Counted from the first letter of the stretch, positions 1 to 7,369 are shown. The stretch is DNA of 64,000 bases from a virus (IMGVR_UViG_3300042090_002597:41741-105740), one strand, 5' to 3'. Made by a program: numbers and translations. Notes: generated by a model not told the origin, from the sequence alone.

Positions 1-2
1 TC

Positions 3-212
3 CTGCGTCATGTTAGCCACTCCGGCATGCGTCGCCGGATTGACTTCTACGCCATCAAAAACGGCGAAATGGTATGTCTATCCGGCCACGTCGCCAATGT
101 TCTTGACAGCGTATCCCGTGGCTCCGGTCCACGCTCCGAGGGTCTTATCGTCGATGGTTGCGGGCAGGATATGGGTTATTCCGTTGTCTATGCCCTTGGA
201 TACGCAATGTAG
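3..212 (+). CDS. Small phage protein of unknown function, 5' end outside window
   Basis: The frame is already open at the window edge and reads LRHVSHSGMRRRIDFYA, so the start lies upstream. The 69 visible residues end in a GCGQDMGYSVVYALG stretch. I recall this pattern (ILRHVSxSGM near the start, GCGxDMGxxVVY near the end) from a widespread family of small phage proteins without known function. No membrane segment is seen. An internal ATG at 27 could be mistaken for the start, but the residues before it match the family and argue for continuation upstream. Confidence 0.75.
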   Translation: MRHVSHSGMRRRIDFYAIKNGEMVCLSGHVANVLDSVSRGSGPRSEGLIVDGCGQDMGYSVVYALGYAM

Positions 213-303
213 CCCAAGGGCACACCGGAGCCGCACAGCGTGCGCAACGGCGAGCCCGACTCGGATGGCGGGTACGCTCTCAAACATAAGTGGATATGAA
301 ACA

Positions 304-486
304 ATGGCGCGCATTGTCGAATGCTCGGCCGTCGGACGACTCGTCGTCCGGCACCGCTGCTCCGAACGGTTGACGGATAATGAGGTAATAGAGCGTTTCG
401 GCATATCCGCTCGTTTCACCGTTGTCGCATATCCCGAAGGCCGCCCGGACTTGTCCGAAACAATCCAAACGGAGCGCAGCCCATGA
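304..486 (+). CDS. Hypothetical protein, 60 aa
   Basis: An ATG at 304 opens a 60-residue frame (MARIVECSAVGRL...) whose stop overlaps the next ATG as ATGA. This is the usual junction in this phage and the main support for the gene. No motif is recognised. The frame is open further upstream, but codon 304 is the last good ATG before the conserved-looking part. The 90 bases before it (213-303) hold nothing that I can identify. Confidence 0.5.
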   Translation: MARIVECSAVGRLVVRHRCSERLTDNEVIERFGISARFTVVAYPEGRPDLSETIQTERSP

Positions 487-824
487 CCCCGCATCAAATC
501 ACAAGCGCGCATCGCATGCGGCTCAAGGGCCGCTCCGACTCGGATATCGCCGCACACCTGGGGGTTACGCGGCAGCGCATACACCAGTTGCTGGGCAAGC
601 ATCCACCTCGCCCTGCCAAGGTGAAGCCGCCGCGCGAAACCGTGGCGCCCTCCGACTTCGCCGCTGCTCTGCGTGGCTGGCGCACCGCCCGCGGGCTGTC
701 TCAGTCGCAAGCCGCCCGGTTGCTTTGCGTCACCACGCACACCGTCGCATCGTGGGAGCAGGGTGTGAACGGCTGCAGCCTGGCCGGTGCAATACTCAAA
801 TTGATGGACCTCATACCGGAATAG
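483..824 (+). CDS. Two-domain helix-turn-helix DNA-binding protein
   Basis: This 113-residue protein carries two apparent HTH units. The first, residues 5-35, reads SDSDIAAHLGVTRQRIHQLL, a homeodomain-like or sigma-4-like HTH. The second, residues 60-100, reads ARGLSQSQAARLLCVTTHTVASWEQG, an XRE-type HTH with the usual S/T-Q-x-x-A and W-E-x-G residues. It is probably a transcription regulator that binds a compound site. It starts in an ATGA overlap with the preceding gene. A strong sigma-70-like promoter lies directly behind it (827-855), so it may control the next operon; that is inference from position. Confidence 0.8.
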   Translation: MTPHQITSAHRMRLKGRSDSDIAAHLGVTRQRIHQLLGKHPPRPAKVKPPRETVAPSDFAAALRGWRTARGLSQSQAARLLCVTTHTVASWEQGVNGCSLAGAILKLMDLIPE

Positions 825-826
825 AC

Positions 827-855
827 TTGACAAACTAGGATCATGACACTATACA
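827..855 (+). promoter_or_regulatory. Sigma-70-like promoter
   Basis: A perfect TTGACA box (827-832) is followed after exactly 17 bases by TATACA (850-855). The predicted transcript starts near 862. This places the ATG at 860 at or before the transcription start, so the ATG at 893 is the better start for the next gene. Confidence 0.8.
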
Positions 856-892
856 GTGCATGTCTTTAACCGCTAACAGGAAAGCAAAACAC

Positions 893-1300
893 ATGAGCCA
901 ATTCACCGCCGCTAGCCTCGCCGCCCCGGTCGCCCCCGGCTTGCTGAAGCTGGACCCGCGCGCTTGGGGCGACAAGATCCGCAAGTTCGCCATTCTCGCC
1001 GCCGAAAAGCGCCGTCTCGACGCCGAAGCGCGCGCGGCCGATGGTGTATTCAAGACCGCCCGGGACGAACTGCTGGGCCAGCTGGGCGACGCCCCGGCCG
1101 CGCTCTGCGGAGAGATGGTGCTCACCCGCAAAGCTACCAAGCCCGCACCCGCTTCGCTCACTTTGGCCAGTGGTCAGGTTGTGCCCTGGTCAACCGTCTC
1201 CGGGCTCACCATCGGCAACGCCTATGTGGCGTCAAGCGAGGTGATGAAGATTTACGGCGGGCGCGACGGCTCGGTTTCTGTGGAAATCGCCGGCGCCTGA
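893..1300 (+). CDS. Hypothetical protein, 135 aa
   Basis: The start at 893 is chosen because AGGAAAG (878-884) sits 8 bases before it and the promoter at 827-855 would start the transcript only near 862, which excludes the ATG at 860. The protein has a basic helical part (AILAAEKRRLDAEARAADGVF, about residues 28-48) and a C-terminal beta-rich part. No family is recognised. It is the first gene of a plus-strand operon running to 2359, with overlapping junctions further down, so it is probably expressed early and strongly. Confidence 0.75.
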   Translation: MSQFTAASLAAPVAPGLLKLDPRAWGDKIRKFAILAAEKRRLDAEARAADGVFKTARDELLGQLGDAPAALCGEMVLTRKATKPAPASLTLASGQVVPWSTVSGLTIGNAYVASSEVMKIYGGRDGSVSVEIAGA

Positions 1301-1354
1301 AAACTCAATAGCGGCTCGGGGAAACCCGGCCGCATCCTTTCCGGAGTGCAGACA

Positions 1355-1558
1355 ATGGAAACCGTCGGATTATTCACCATTCGGGATGACGGAATGTATA
1401 GCGATTCATGCCCGCTCACGCTTTACGATCAATCGGGCACCGCTGTCGCCGCTATTCCCGGCCAGACCCCTCAGTGGGACGTCGACGACGATACCGACCC
1501 GCAGACATGGGCGCTCGCGCGACACATCGCCCGCCTGCTTTCGGCCAATCCGCTATGA
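1355..1558 (+). CDS. Hypothetical protein, 67 aa
   Basis: The ATG at 1355 has GGAG (1343-1346) at good distance. A GTG at 1346 in the same frame overlaps that ribosome site and is less likely. The product begins METVGLFTIRDDGMY and is acidic in the middle (WDVDDDTDPQTW). Its stop overlaps the next start (ATGA at 1555). No domain is recognised. Confidence 0.65.
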   Translation: METVGLFTIRDDGMYSDSCPLTLYDQSGTAVAAIPGQTPQWDVDDDTDPQTWALARHIARLLSANPL

Positions 1559-1884
1559 CCCGGCACACCGTCGAAATCACATACTGCGCCGGCACAGTCC
1601 GCTTCACCCCTGCGGAACGTGCCGCCTTGCTCGGGCTGCTGGTCTCCACACTCCGGCAGCCGGATGGGTGTGGCGTCAATCTCGCCCCGCTGCAGTCCGC
1701 GTATGGTCGGATCCTGGGCGGGGACTACATGACCACCGCCGAAAGCATGGAACGCCTGCCCGAAGGCTGGGGCCTGTCGCCGGGTACTGCTCGACCGATC
1801 AACCAAACCGCGTACGATCTCGCAACCCTGGCCGCTCTCCGCGCTCGCGGGAAGGCCGTAACCGGAAAGCACACCGCACCATGA
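1555..1884 (+). CDS. Hypothetical protein, 109 aa
   Basis: The start lies in an ATGA overlap with the preceding stop, and the stop lies in an ATGA overlap with the next start. The N-terminus MTRHTVEITYCAGTVRFTPAERAAL suggests a small alpha/beta fold. No catalytic motif is seen and the family is not recognised. The gene is translationally coupled within the 893-2359 operon. Confidence 0.65.
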   Translation: MTRHTVEITYCAGTVRFTPAERAALLGLLVSTLRQPDGCGVNLAPLQSAYGRILGGDYMTTAESMERLPEGWGLSPGTARPINQTAYDLATLAALRARGKAVTGKHTAP

Positions 1885-2081
1885 AAACCAAGATCACCGC
1901 CGCCGGTCACCGCGTCACCATTACCCGCGCCCCGGATGGCCTGTGGCGTTGGGAAAGCGACAGGCCGCACCGCCTGTGCGCTGGCCTGGCCAGCCTGACG
2001 GACGCAATCGAAGGCGCGCAACGCATGCTCGGCCGGGATGTCACCATCTGTCACTCGCCCGAAGCGGGCGCTGTGCCGTGA
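1881..2081 (+). CDS. Hypothetical protein, 66 aa
   Basis: The 66-residue product MKTKITAAGHRVTITRAPDGLWRW... starts in ATGA overlap and ends in GTGA overlap. The sequence looks like a small beta-sheet followed by a helix (DAIEGAQRMLG). No family is recognised. It is supported by position and spacing in the operon more than by sequence. Confidence 0.6.
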   Translation: MKTKITAAGHRVTITRAPDGLWRWESDRPHRLCAGLASLTDAIEGAQRMLGRDVTICHSPEAGAVP

Positions 2082-2359
2082 AAATAAAACTCTCCCGCAG
2101 CAAGGTCGACCACGCCGCCCTGTACGAGATCGCTATGGATAATGTGCAGGACGCTTGGTCTGCTTTTGCCTTGCTGCGGGAGACACTCGAAACCCTGTGC
2201 CCGGTTGGTGCGATGCGGTCAGGCGAACATGTCGCATGCCACGTCGCACCGACATTTCACGCCGAGGCCATGGAGTTGATCGCCGGAATTCAGGCGCTCG
2301 CCGGCAATGCAAGTGCTCCGGTCTCTACTTCCTCCTCACCTTCATCCGCAAAGGCCTGA
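2078..2359 (+). CDS. Hypothetical protein, 93 aa
   Basis: A GTG start overlaps the preceding TGA as GTGA. The product (MKIKLSRSKVDHAALYEIAMDNVQDAW...) is mostly helical with a Ser-rich tail (PVSTSSSPSSAKA). It is the last gene of the small plus-strand operon. Its last 70 bases overlap the 3' end of the convergent minus-strand gene 2290-2784, an unusually long convergent overlap. Confidence 0.6.
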   Translation: MKIKLSRSKVDHAALYEIAMDNVQDAWSAFALLRETLETLCPVGAMRSGEHVACHVAPTFHAEAMELIAGIQALAGNASAPVSTSSSPSSAKA

Positions 2360-2784
2360 GCCTCCGCCATGTTCCGTACACGCTCCGGCCATTCTCTGTA
2401 CGGAATATTGGCTCGTACAAGCCGATCCATCTCCCCGTACAGTTCCGCTGCTGCTTTCGCTGCATTGATTTCATCGCCTACAGTGGCGCCGATCGTCCCC
2501 GGCGCCTCCGGGTTGATGGTCTCCCCCGTATGCGCCCAGTCCCGCGGCTTGCCCCGCGCCCAGGTCACGATCCGGTCGGCGCATTCAAGCCGCACCGCCA
2601 GCGGCACATCATCCGCGTAAATGCAGCTGTTGACAAATTTCACCGCCTCTTCTTCAAAGCGTTGCGCCGTGAACTGGACCATGTTCACATGCGGCATCGC
2701 ATTGAGGGCCTGAAACTTGACCCGCAGCCGCTCCACCATCTCCTTGGGGGTCAACATGACATCCTTGCTTGACCGCCGTCCCAT
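2290..2784 (-). CDS. Hypothetical protein; possible small terminase subunit
   Basis: The start MGRRSSKDVMLTPKEM is preferred over longer frames because a GAGG-containing ribosome site precedes it. The 164-residue protein is helical, with a basic N-terminus and a very acidic C-terminal part (DEGEEEVE). The middle stretch RLECADRIVTWARGKPRDW resembles the A-x-x-L-L-x-R-G-x-GKP pattern of small terminase-like DNA-binding proteins, but this is a weak resemblance. It is isolated on the minus strand next to the gpV-like gene. An unrelated helical virion or DNA-binding protein remains possible. Confidence 0.55.
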   Translation of the reverse strand: MGRRSSKDVMLTPKEMVERLRVKFQALNAMPHVNMVQFTAQRFEEEAVKFVNSCIYADDVPLAVRLECADRIVTWARGKPRDWAHTGETINPEAPGTIGATVGDEINAAKAAAELYGEMDRLVRANIPYREWPERVRNMAEAQAFADEGEEEVETGALALPASA

Positions 2785-2805
2785 CTCTCTGCCTCGTCTA
2801 CCTAG

Positions 2806-3102
2806 TTGAAAACAAACACACTTGAACTCGCCGCGAAGCTGTTGCAGGACGATCCGTGCCTGAGCGTCAAGCATGCTGCCACATATCTGGACGTGTCTCC
2901 TGTGGCGCTCGACCATTGGCGCAGCCGCGGAATAGGCCCGCCTTACGTGCGCCTGCACACCGGCGGCATCCGCTACCGGCTGTCCGATCTGAATGCTTTC
3001 CTGATCGCTCGCGCTGTCCAGACCACCCGCATCCCCGCGCCTACCGCCGGCGGACCGCTGACCCCGCGCATGAAACGCGATCTTGCCCTGACCCGGGACT
3101 AA
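2806..3102 (+). CDS. HTH_17/excisionase-like DNA-binding protein
   Basis: The 98-residue protein has an N-terminal winged HTH typical of MerR-like excisionases and AlpA-type regulators: LSVKHAATYLDVSPVALDHW followed by a basic wing GGIRYRLSDLNAFL. A stop codon lies directly upstream, so TTG at 2806 is the first possible start in this frame. No clear ribosome site is seen. Such proteins act as small regulators or recombination directionality factors. No integrase is found in the window, so regulation is the safer inference. It converges with the gpV-like gene with 4 bases of overlap. Confidence 0.65.
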   Translation: MKTNTLELAAKLLQDDPCLSVKHAATYLDVSPVALDHWRSRGIGPPYVRLHTGGIRYRLSDLNAFLIARAVQTTRIPAPTAGGPLTPRMKRDLALTRD

Positions 3103-3953
3103 CTCGGCTTGTTCGGGGCCGTGTTGAACGCCGGGTGCCCGTGCGTCTGCAGCCCCACCGCGGACCCGGTTCCGTATTTCGAGATCACATCGCCGGCGAC
3201 ATGCAGATCGCCCGTGCTCGCCCCGGCGCCCGCCGTCAGGTTTCCGGTAATCACCAGGTCCCCCATAACCGTCACCGGATGGCCGCTCGGGGCAATGGTG
3301 ACCGACCCATCCGCATTCAGCGTCAACGAGGCGCCTGACGCCACCTGAATGCTCGCCGACTGTCCAGCTGCCGCGGTCGCCGAAACCGCCCCAGCCGCGT
3401 TCGCTGACAGGCTGGCGCCGTTATTCAGGCTGATCGACACCCCGTAGGCCTTCGCGCTGCCCGTGGGGTTGCGCTGGGCCGCCGTAAAGGGCGTCCTGAC
3501 CCGCGCCCCCTGGGCATTGACCGTATGCCGCGTGGGGGCTGGCATGACCGCCCCTGACGGGGCAACCATGATCGAACTTCCATCGGGCAGCCCGGTTGCC
3601 ATGGTCCCGTCCGGGCCGGTCCAGTGCCAGAGCCCGGCGTACTCCGCCGTATAGCGCGCATTGCCCGAACTCGGAGAGAGTGCCGAACTATCCGGCAGCG
3701 CCGGCGATTGCGCCCCGATCCACCGCCCCGTCCGATCATCCCCCCGGGTGAACGCGACCAGGCCCCTCGTTCCCGGCGTCGGAAGCGGGGGGTAGGTGCC
3801 GCGCACTGCATCTCTCGGCCCGTGGGTCAAAACGTCCACGGGTACGAAGGGAACTTGACCGCCGAAGGCGTCAATCGAGACCCAGACCCGATATCCGTCG
3901 GGGTCCTGCTGCACCACGGTCGCATCGACCAGCGGGGGAAGGTTTCGGCTCAT
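3099..3953 (-). CDS. Baseplate spike / assembly protein V-like (gpV, gp45-like)
   Basis: This 284-residue protein has the layout of contractile-tail spikes. An N-terminal OB-like part comes first (DATVVQQDPDGYRVWVSIDAF). A GD-rich turn follows (GTRGLVAFTRGDDRTGRWIG). The C-terminal half is a repetitive beta-helix (SLTLNADGSVTIAPSGHPVT, VMGDLVITGNLTAGAGASTGDLHVAGDVIS) and ends with THGHPA, where histidines could bind a metal ion at the tip. ATG at 3953 is chosen; a GTG six bases earlier is possible. The gene lies far from the other baseplate genes (49-62 kb), unlike the clustered order of P2-like phages. Confidence 0.85.
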   Translation of the reverse strand: MSRNLPPLVDATVVQQDPDGYRVWVSIDAFGGQVPFVPVDVLTHGPRDAVRGTYPPLPTPGTRGLVAFTRGDDRTGRWIGAQSPALPDSSALSPSSGNARYTAEYAGLWHWTGPDGTMATGLPDGSSIMVAPSGAVMPAPTRHTVNAQGARVRTPFTAAQRNPTGSAKAYGVSISLNNGASLSANAAGAVSATAAAGQSASIQVASGASLTLNADGSVTIAPSGHPVTVMGDLVITGNLTAGAGASTGDLHVAGDVISKYGTGSAVGLQTHGHPAFNTAPNKPS

Positions 3954-4014
3954 GGCCACACCCTAGCCGCTCCGGAGCGAAGCGTGGATGGCGGAAACGG
4001 AGAACTATTATAGT

Positions 4015-4195
4015 ATCTTTATACCTTTTGGTATGATTGATGGTTTGGATAGAAACCCACTCCCTGCCCTATATAATGTCAATGTGTATATGTAATAATT
4101 ACAAATAAATATACATTACATATACACATTGACAGTTTCCCCTTATTGTTTACAGACCAATCCAAGATATCGATCATACCAAAATACATAAAGAT
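4015..4195. repeat. Concentric AT-rich inverted repeats
   Basis: Two nested inverted repeats share one centre near 4105. The inner arms, 4077-4096 and 4115-4134, are 20 bp and match perfectly around an 18-base loop. The outer arms, 4015-4037 and 4173-4195, are 23 bp with 20 matches and include TTTTGGTATGAT against its complement. The region between 3954 and 4257 holds no gene and is much more AT-rich than the surroundings. It could be an origin, a palindromic protein-binding platform or the remains of a small mobile element. Confidence 0.85.
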
Positions 4196-4223
4196 TGACT
4201 AAGATTCTCCGACCTGCTACAGT
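4195..4223 (+). promoter_or_regulatory. Sigma-70-like promoter
   Basis: TTGACT (4195-4200) and TACAGT (4218-4223) are separated by 17 bases. The predicted start near 4230 lies 28 bases before the GTG start at 4258. The TTG that could be read as a start codon at 4195 is part of this -35 box and overlaps the outer right arm of the inverted repeat, so the palindrome-binding factor could control the promoter. Confidence 0.6.
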
Positions 4224-4257
4224 CTTACTTAACGTATTGATTGATAAGGATTTGTCT

Positions 4258-4827
4258 GTGATACTGACAAAAAGCGATCTCCCGCCTCCGGTGTCGAGCA
4301 GGATGAAAGCACTCATGTACCCATTTAAGTACATGAATGTAGGCGACAGCTTTTTTGTTGCTGCGATTACACCGAAATTGCGCCGGCGCGTGTCCACAGC
4401 TGCCGGAATTTACAAAATGAAGCATCCGGGCTGGAACTACACTTGTCGTGTCGATACAGAAAATGGTGAGGAAGGCATCCGCGTATGGTGCTTGTCTCTT
4501 CAGAGAATTCCCGTCGCGTGGCGCATCACCGCTGAGTATGAAGCGGATCCGGCCAATGATTATCCCGGCGGGTGGGACGACTGGAAAAGTGAGGTAACGC
4601 TCAAGAGCCCGGATGAGGTATTGGCTGATTTCAAGACGCTATGTCAGCCGCGACCGAATCGGTTCCGTCTATACATCAGCGATGTCTGTGTGGCTGAAAC
4701 GGATGGCAAGGGTAAAGTGACTGTCTACGCCCCCACCCTCCCATCCAATGCCAAACAACCTGAACAACGTCCGCTTACCATCCTGGCCAAGCCAGCCAGT
4801 CCGTCCAATCAAGGCCGTACGTCATGA
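4258..4827 (+). CDS. Phage protein with YPFxxMxVGDSF motif (DUF7303-like N-terminus)
   Basis: GTG at 4258 is chosen because AAGGA (4246-4250) lies 7 bases before it and the promoter at 4195-4223 excludes the TTG at 4195. The 189-residue protein carries MYPFKYMNVGDSFFV near residue 20, followed by a helix (RRVSTAAGIYKMKHPGWNYTCR). I recall this short conserved block from small phage proteins of unknown role (DUF7303). The C-terminal half contains a second acidic/aromatic part (NDYPGGWDDW) and a Pro/Gln-rich tail. It heads a chain of overlapping genes down to 6211. Its base composition is less GC-rich than that of the operon at 893-2359. Confidence 0.75.
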   Translation: MILTKSDLPPPVSSRMKALMYPFKYMNVGDSFFVAAITPKLRRRVSTAAGIYKMKHPGWNYTCRVDTENGEEGIRVWCLSLQRIPVAWRITAEYEADPANDYPGGWDDWKSEVTLKSPDEVLADFKTLCQPRPNRFRLYISDVCVAETDGKGKVTVYAPTLPSNAKQPEQRPLTILAKPASPSNQGRTS

Positions 4828-5150
4828 GCCGCGCTCCTGTTCCCGTGCCGCCAGCCAGGTTTTACGTGTTCCGTGTACGCACTGCGCGAGAATTAAAGGA
4901 GACGTGGTCCGATCAGTACCCCCCGATTGTGATGCCGCAGGACCGCAATCTGTGGGCTGTCGAAATGCGGACCGAGAAAGGGACCGCGCGTTTCGGCGAA
5001 CCTTCGACACGCGCAACGGCGGGCTGGCATCTCAAATATATCCATCAATGTGCTGGTCTGACCCACTCCATGCCGGATGAATTATTGCAAGATCGTGCAC
5101 GGGAATGGTGGGCGCAACAGCGCGATTACGTTTGCGAGACCGCGCCATGA
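4824..5150 (+). CDS. Hypothetical protein, 108 aa
   Basis: The gene starts and ends in ATGA overlaps. The product MSRAPVPVPPARFYVFRVRTARELK... contains several Trp/Tyr residues (YPPIVMPQDRNLWAVEM, REWWAQQRDYV). No known domain is recognised. It belongs to the coupled chain begun at 4258. Confidence 0.65.
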   Translation: MSRAPVPVPPARFYVFRVRTARELKETWSDQYPPIVMPQDRNLWAVEMRTEKGTARFGEPSTRATAGWHLKYIHQCAGLTHSMPDELLQDRAREWWAQQRDYVCETAP

Positions 5151-5500
5151 GATACCACCAGAATACCGAAGGCGCCGGTCTGTCTGGCCGTTTCACCGCG
5201 CCCAAGCCTGTGACGCGGACTGACGCGCTGGTCGCCACAGCCAATCTTGATCCGCACCGCCGCCCGCGGTCCACCAGGGACTGGCATACCGCCCGCACCC
5301 CCGCGGAGCCCCGCTGCGGTGCCGACCAGTGGCGCACCCGCGACCGCCAAGTCATCGTCTACATGCGCGAGATGACCCCGTCCCACCTGCGCCACTGCAT
5401 CCGCTTCGCCTCGACCAAGCCGCAGCACGCAAGCCGCCTGGCCTCTCTGCTGGATGAACAACTCCGCCGCACCACCAGCCGGCCCGCGGCCCCACCGTGA
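5147..5500 (+). CDS. Hypothetical basic protein, 117 aa
   Basis: The ATG at 5147 overlaps the preceding stop. The product is rich in Arg and Pro, with a possible HTH-like helix pair at the end (HLRHCIRFASTKPQHASRLASLLDEQLRR). That composition fits nucleic-acid binding, but no family is recognised. The stop overlaps the next GTG start. Confidence 0.6.
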   Translation: MRYHQNTEGAGLSGRFTAPKPVTRTDALVATANLDPHRRPRSTRDWHTARTPAEPRCGADQWRTRDRQVIVYMREMTPSHLRHCIRFASTKPQHASRLASLLDEQLRRTTSRPAAPP

Positions 5501-5634
5501 CCCCACGGGCGGCACTGGCTTTCCTGGCCGCTCTCGCCGCCGCCTACACCGCGATCGCCGTGCTTGCCTTCCTTGCGTTCCGCAATGCTCCGAAACACCG
5601 AACTCAAACCTGGAAAAGCAGAAAACCACCATGA
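5497..5634 (+). CDS. Small single-pass membrane protein, 45 aa
   Basis: A GTG in GTGA overlap opens a 45-codon frame, and its stop overlaps the ATG at 5631. The product has one long hydrophobic segment (LAFLAALAAAYTAIAVLAFLAF, about residues 7-28) and a basic tail (KHRTQTWKSRKPP). The expected topology is N-out/C-in by the positive-inside rule. Its role is unknown; small phage membrane proteins of this kind include lysis and exclusion factors. Confidence 0.65.
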   Translation: MTPRAALAFLAALAAAYTAIAVLAFLAFRNAPKHRTQTWKSRKPP

Positions 5635-5921
5635 GCCCGACCCAGAACACCACCTTGCTCGTCTACCGGCTTGCCCCTCAGTCTGCGCTATGGATGTGGA
5701 GCCTCCAGAATCCGGATCACACCGCGGCGGCGCATTCGCTGACCCACGGCGCCAAGCCATGGTTCACCGGCCGCATCGAAGCCCTCGATGATGCGCGCAG
5801 GGTCCGCGAAACGCTTCTCGAAAATCATCATATCGCAGCGCTGACCGTAGCGGCGGCGGTTGAGGTGCTGTTCGGCTACAGCACGGAGATACAGAATTAT
5901 GTGAAGGAAACTGCGGAATGA
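5631..5921 (+). CDS. Hypothetical protein, 96 aa
   Basis: The gene is bounded by ATGA overlaps on both sides. The product MSPTQNTTLLVYRLAPQSALWMW... contains a helix with basic residues (DARRVRETLLENHHIAALTVAAA). No motif is recognised. Confidence 0.6.
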   Translation: MSPTQNTTLLVYRLAPQSALWMWSLQNPDHTAAAHSLTHGAKPWFTGRIEALDDARRVRETLLENHHIAALTVAAAVEVLFGYSTEIQNYVKETAE

Positions 5922-6211
5922 ACTATATAATTGCTAGTTCGCAAACAACACCGATGCCGGTGGATTGTGTCCGTATTCGCTTGCAGACTAATGGTGGAAT
6001 AGAAATACATCTGAAGTCCAAGGGAAGGTGGCACATTGTAGCGGCGGTACCATTAAATGGCATACCGGCAAAGGGTTTGGAGTTTGAAGTGTTCGGCACG
6101 AAAACATACACGGACGAACACGGGATTACCTGGTCGAATGACGGAAACGGATGGGCCAAATGCAAGATTGTTGCGGGTATTACCCGAAAACCTTGGGGGT
6201 TTATAAAATAA
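5918..6211 (+). CDS. Hypothetical beta-rich protein, 97 aa
   Basis: The gene starts in ATGA overlap. The product alternates short beta-like segments (VRIRLQTNGGIEIHLKSKG, RWHIVAAVPL, LEFEVFGTKTY) and ends WAKCKIVAGITRKPWGFIK. Base composition is AT-rich compared with neighbours, which suggests a recently acquired gene. No family is recognised. Confidence 0.6.
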   Translation: MNYIIASSQTTPMPVDCVRIRLQTNGGIEIHLKSKGRWHIVAAVPLNGIPAKGLEFEVFGTKTYTDEHGITWSNDGNGWAKCKIVAGITRKPWGFIK

Positions 6212-6257
6212 GCCAGTTTCTTACTCTTAACAGCGATGAAAAGGAAAATGTAACGCC

Positions 6258-6560
6258 ATGAATGACATCCAGACTATCGATCCAAGCCTTCCATGGAAAG
6301 TTCGCAAAGCATGGGCGAACGATGACGAGTGCGAGATTTATCCAACCTACAAGGGCAAGCGTCCTCAGTTCGGGCGATGGTCCGAAATAGCAGTTGTGAA
6401 AGGCAACAGCGCTAAAGAGGCGCGCAAGCGAGCACGATTGATGGCAGCAGCGCCTGATCTTTTGAACGCACTGAAAGGTGTCTTGCGCGTCGCTGATCGA
6501 CAGACGGTAGAATTTGACGCGGCACGCGCCGCAATCGCCAAAGCGGAGAGCAGCAAATGA
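6258..6560 (+). CDS. Hypothetical protein, 100 aa
   Basis: AAGGAAA upstream supports the ATG at 6258. Residues 10-60 hold WKVRKAWANDDECEIYPTYKG and a helix rich in Ala/Arg (NSAKEARKRARLMAAAPDLLNALKGVL). The second half resembles the conserved AAAPDLLxAL segment that I recall from many small phage proteins of unknown function. The stop overlaps the next start as ATGA. Confidence 0.7.
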   Translation: MNDIQTIDPSLPWKVRKAWANDDECEIYPTYKGKRPQFGRWSEIAVVKGNSAKEARKRARLMAAAPDLLNALKGVLRVADRQTVEFDAARAAIAKAESSK

Positions 6561-7369
6561 GCGACACTTCTACTCTCAATCCGATCTCCCGGCTCACCCG
6601 CGATCTCGCTTCGGCTGCGGCAACGCTGTCCGATGATGAGGCGCGCTTTCTAGTTTCCGCCTATTACATGATGCAGGAAGATCGGAAGCGCGCGTATAAT
6701 CAGGAAAGAGCCCTGGAGACCGCGGAGAAACCGCACGCCATTGTCTCGTGGCTGGCGGAGCAGTCCGAGACGCTGGAGAACCAGATCAAGCGAGCACTGG
6801 ACAAGTACACCGACTCGCATCCGATGGGTGCGTGGATGCGCGCGACGGTCGGCATCGGTCCGGTGATCTTCGCCGGTCTGCTAGCACACATAGATATATC
6901 CAAATGCCCCACGGTCGGGCATATCTGGTCCTTCGCCGGCATTGCCGGCACCGGGCAGAAGAAGTGGGTGAAGGGAGAGAAGCGGCCGTTCAACGCCAGT
7001 TTGAAGACGCTGTGCTGGAAGGCCGGTCAGAGTTTCATGAAGTTCTCAGGCAATGAGAATTGCTACTATGGCCAGGTCTACCGCAAGCGCAAGGAACTGG
7101 AGGTGGAGCGCAACGAAGCGGGCTTGTTCGCAGAGCAGGCCGCAGCTGGCACAGCAAGGGTGAGCAAGAGCACCGAGGCGTACAAGCACTACGCTGCTGG
7201 CAAGCTACCTCCTGGTCATATTGATGCGCGGGCGCGGAGGTATGCGGTTAAATTATTTCTTGCGCACATGCACGGACACTGGCATCAATTGCACTTCGGA
7301 ACACCGGCGCCGCTGCCGTATCCGGTGGCCCACATGGGCCATGTTCATGTTATTCCGCCACCGCATTAG
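6557..7369 (+). CDS. Phage protein related to the C-terminal (Tnp) domain of IS110-family transposases
   Basis: The 270-residue protein lacks the N-terminal RuvC-like DEDD domain of IS110 transposases. From about residue 93 it follows the pattern of their C-terminal domain. A helix-hairpin-helix reads VGIGPVIFAGLLAHI with a following FAGIAG. Next comes a basic stretch KRPFNASLKTLCWKAGQSF, then a long charged region (YRKRKELEVERNEAG) and a terminal helix DARARRYAVKLFLAHMHGHWH. Residues 1-90 are helical. Proteins of this kind are often annotated as transposase, but no mobile-element ends are seen, so it is probably a resident phage protein. It starts in ATGA overlap. Its stop lies 11 bases before the 18-bp repeat array, which may be functionally linked. 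Confidence 0.7.
   Translation: MSDTSTLNPISRLTRDLASAAATLSDDEARFLVSAYYMMQEDRKRAYNQERALETAEKPHAIVSWLAEQSETLENQIKRALDKYTDSHPMGAWMRATVGIGPVIFAGLLAHIDISKCPTVGHIWSFAGIAGTGQKKWVKGEKRPFNASLKTLCWKAGQSFMKFSGNENCYYGQVYRKRKELEVERNEAGLFAEQAAAGTARVSKSTEAYKHYAAGKLPPGHIDARARRYAVKLFLAHMHGHWHQLHFGTPAPLPYPVAHMGHVHVIPPPH

Noticed and set aside
78-833. 251-codon minus-strand frame at the left end
   Set aside because: It opposes the well-supported HTH gene at 483-824 and the partial gene at 3-212, and has no family-like content over most of its length.
860-892. ATG at 860 as start of the 893 gene
   Set aside because: It lies at the predicted transcription start, and the ATG at 893 has AGGAAAG 8 bases upstream.
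4195-4257. TTG start at 4195 for the 4258-4827 gene
   Set aside because: The TTG is part of a -35 box, and GTG at 4258 has AAGGA at good spacing.
6557-7369. Active IS110 insertion sequence
   Set aside because: The catalytic DEDD half is missing and no element ends or target features are visible; the gene is joined to its neighbour by an ATGA overlap.
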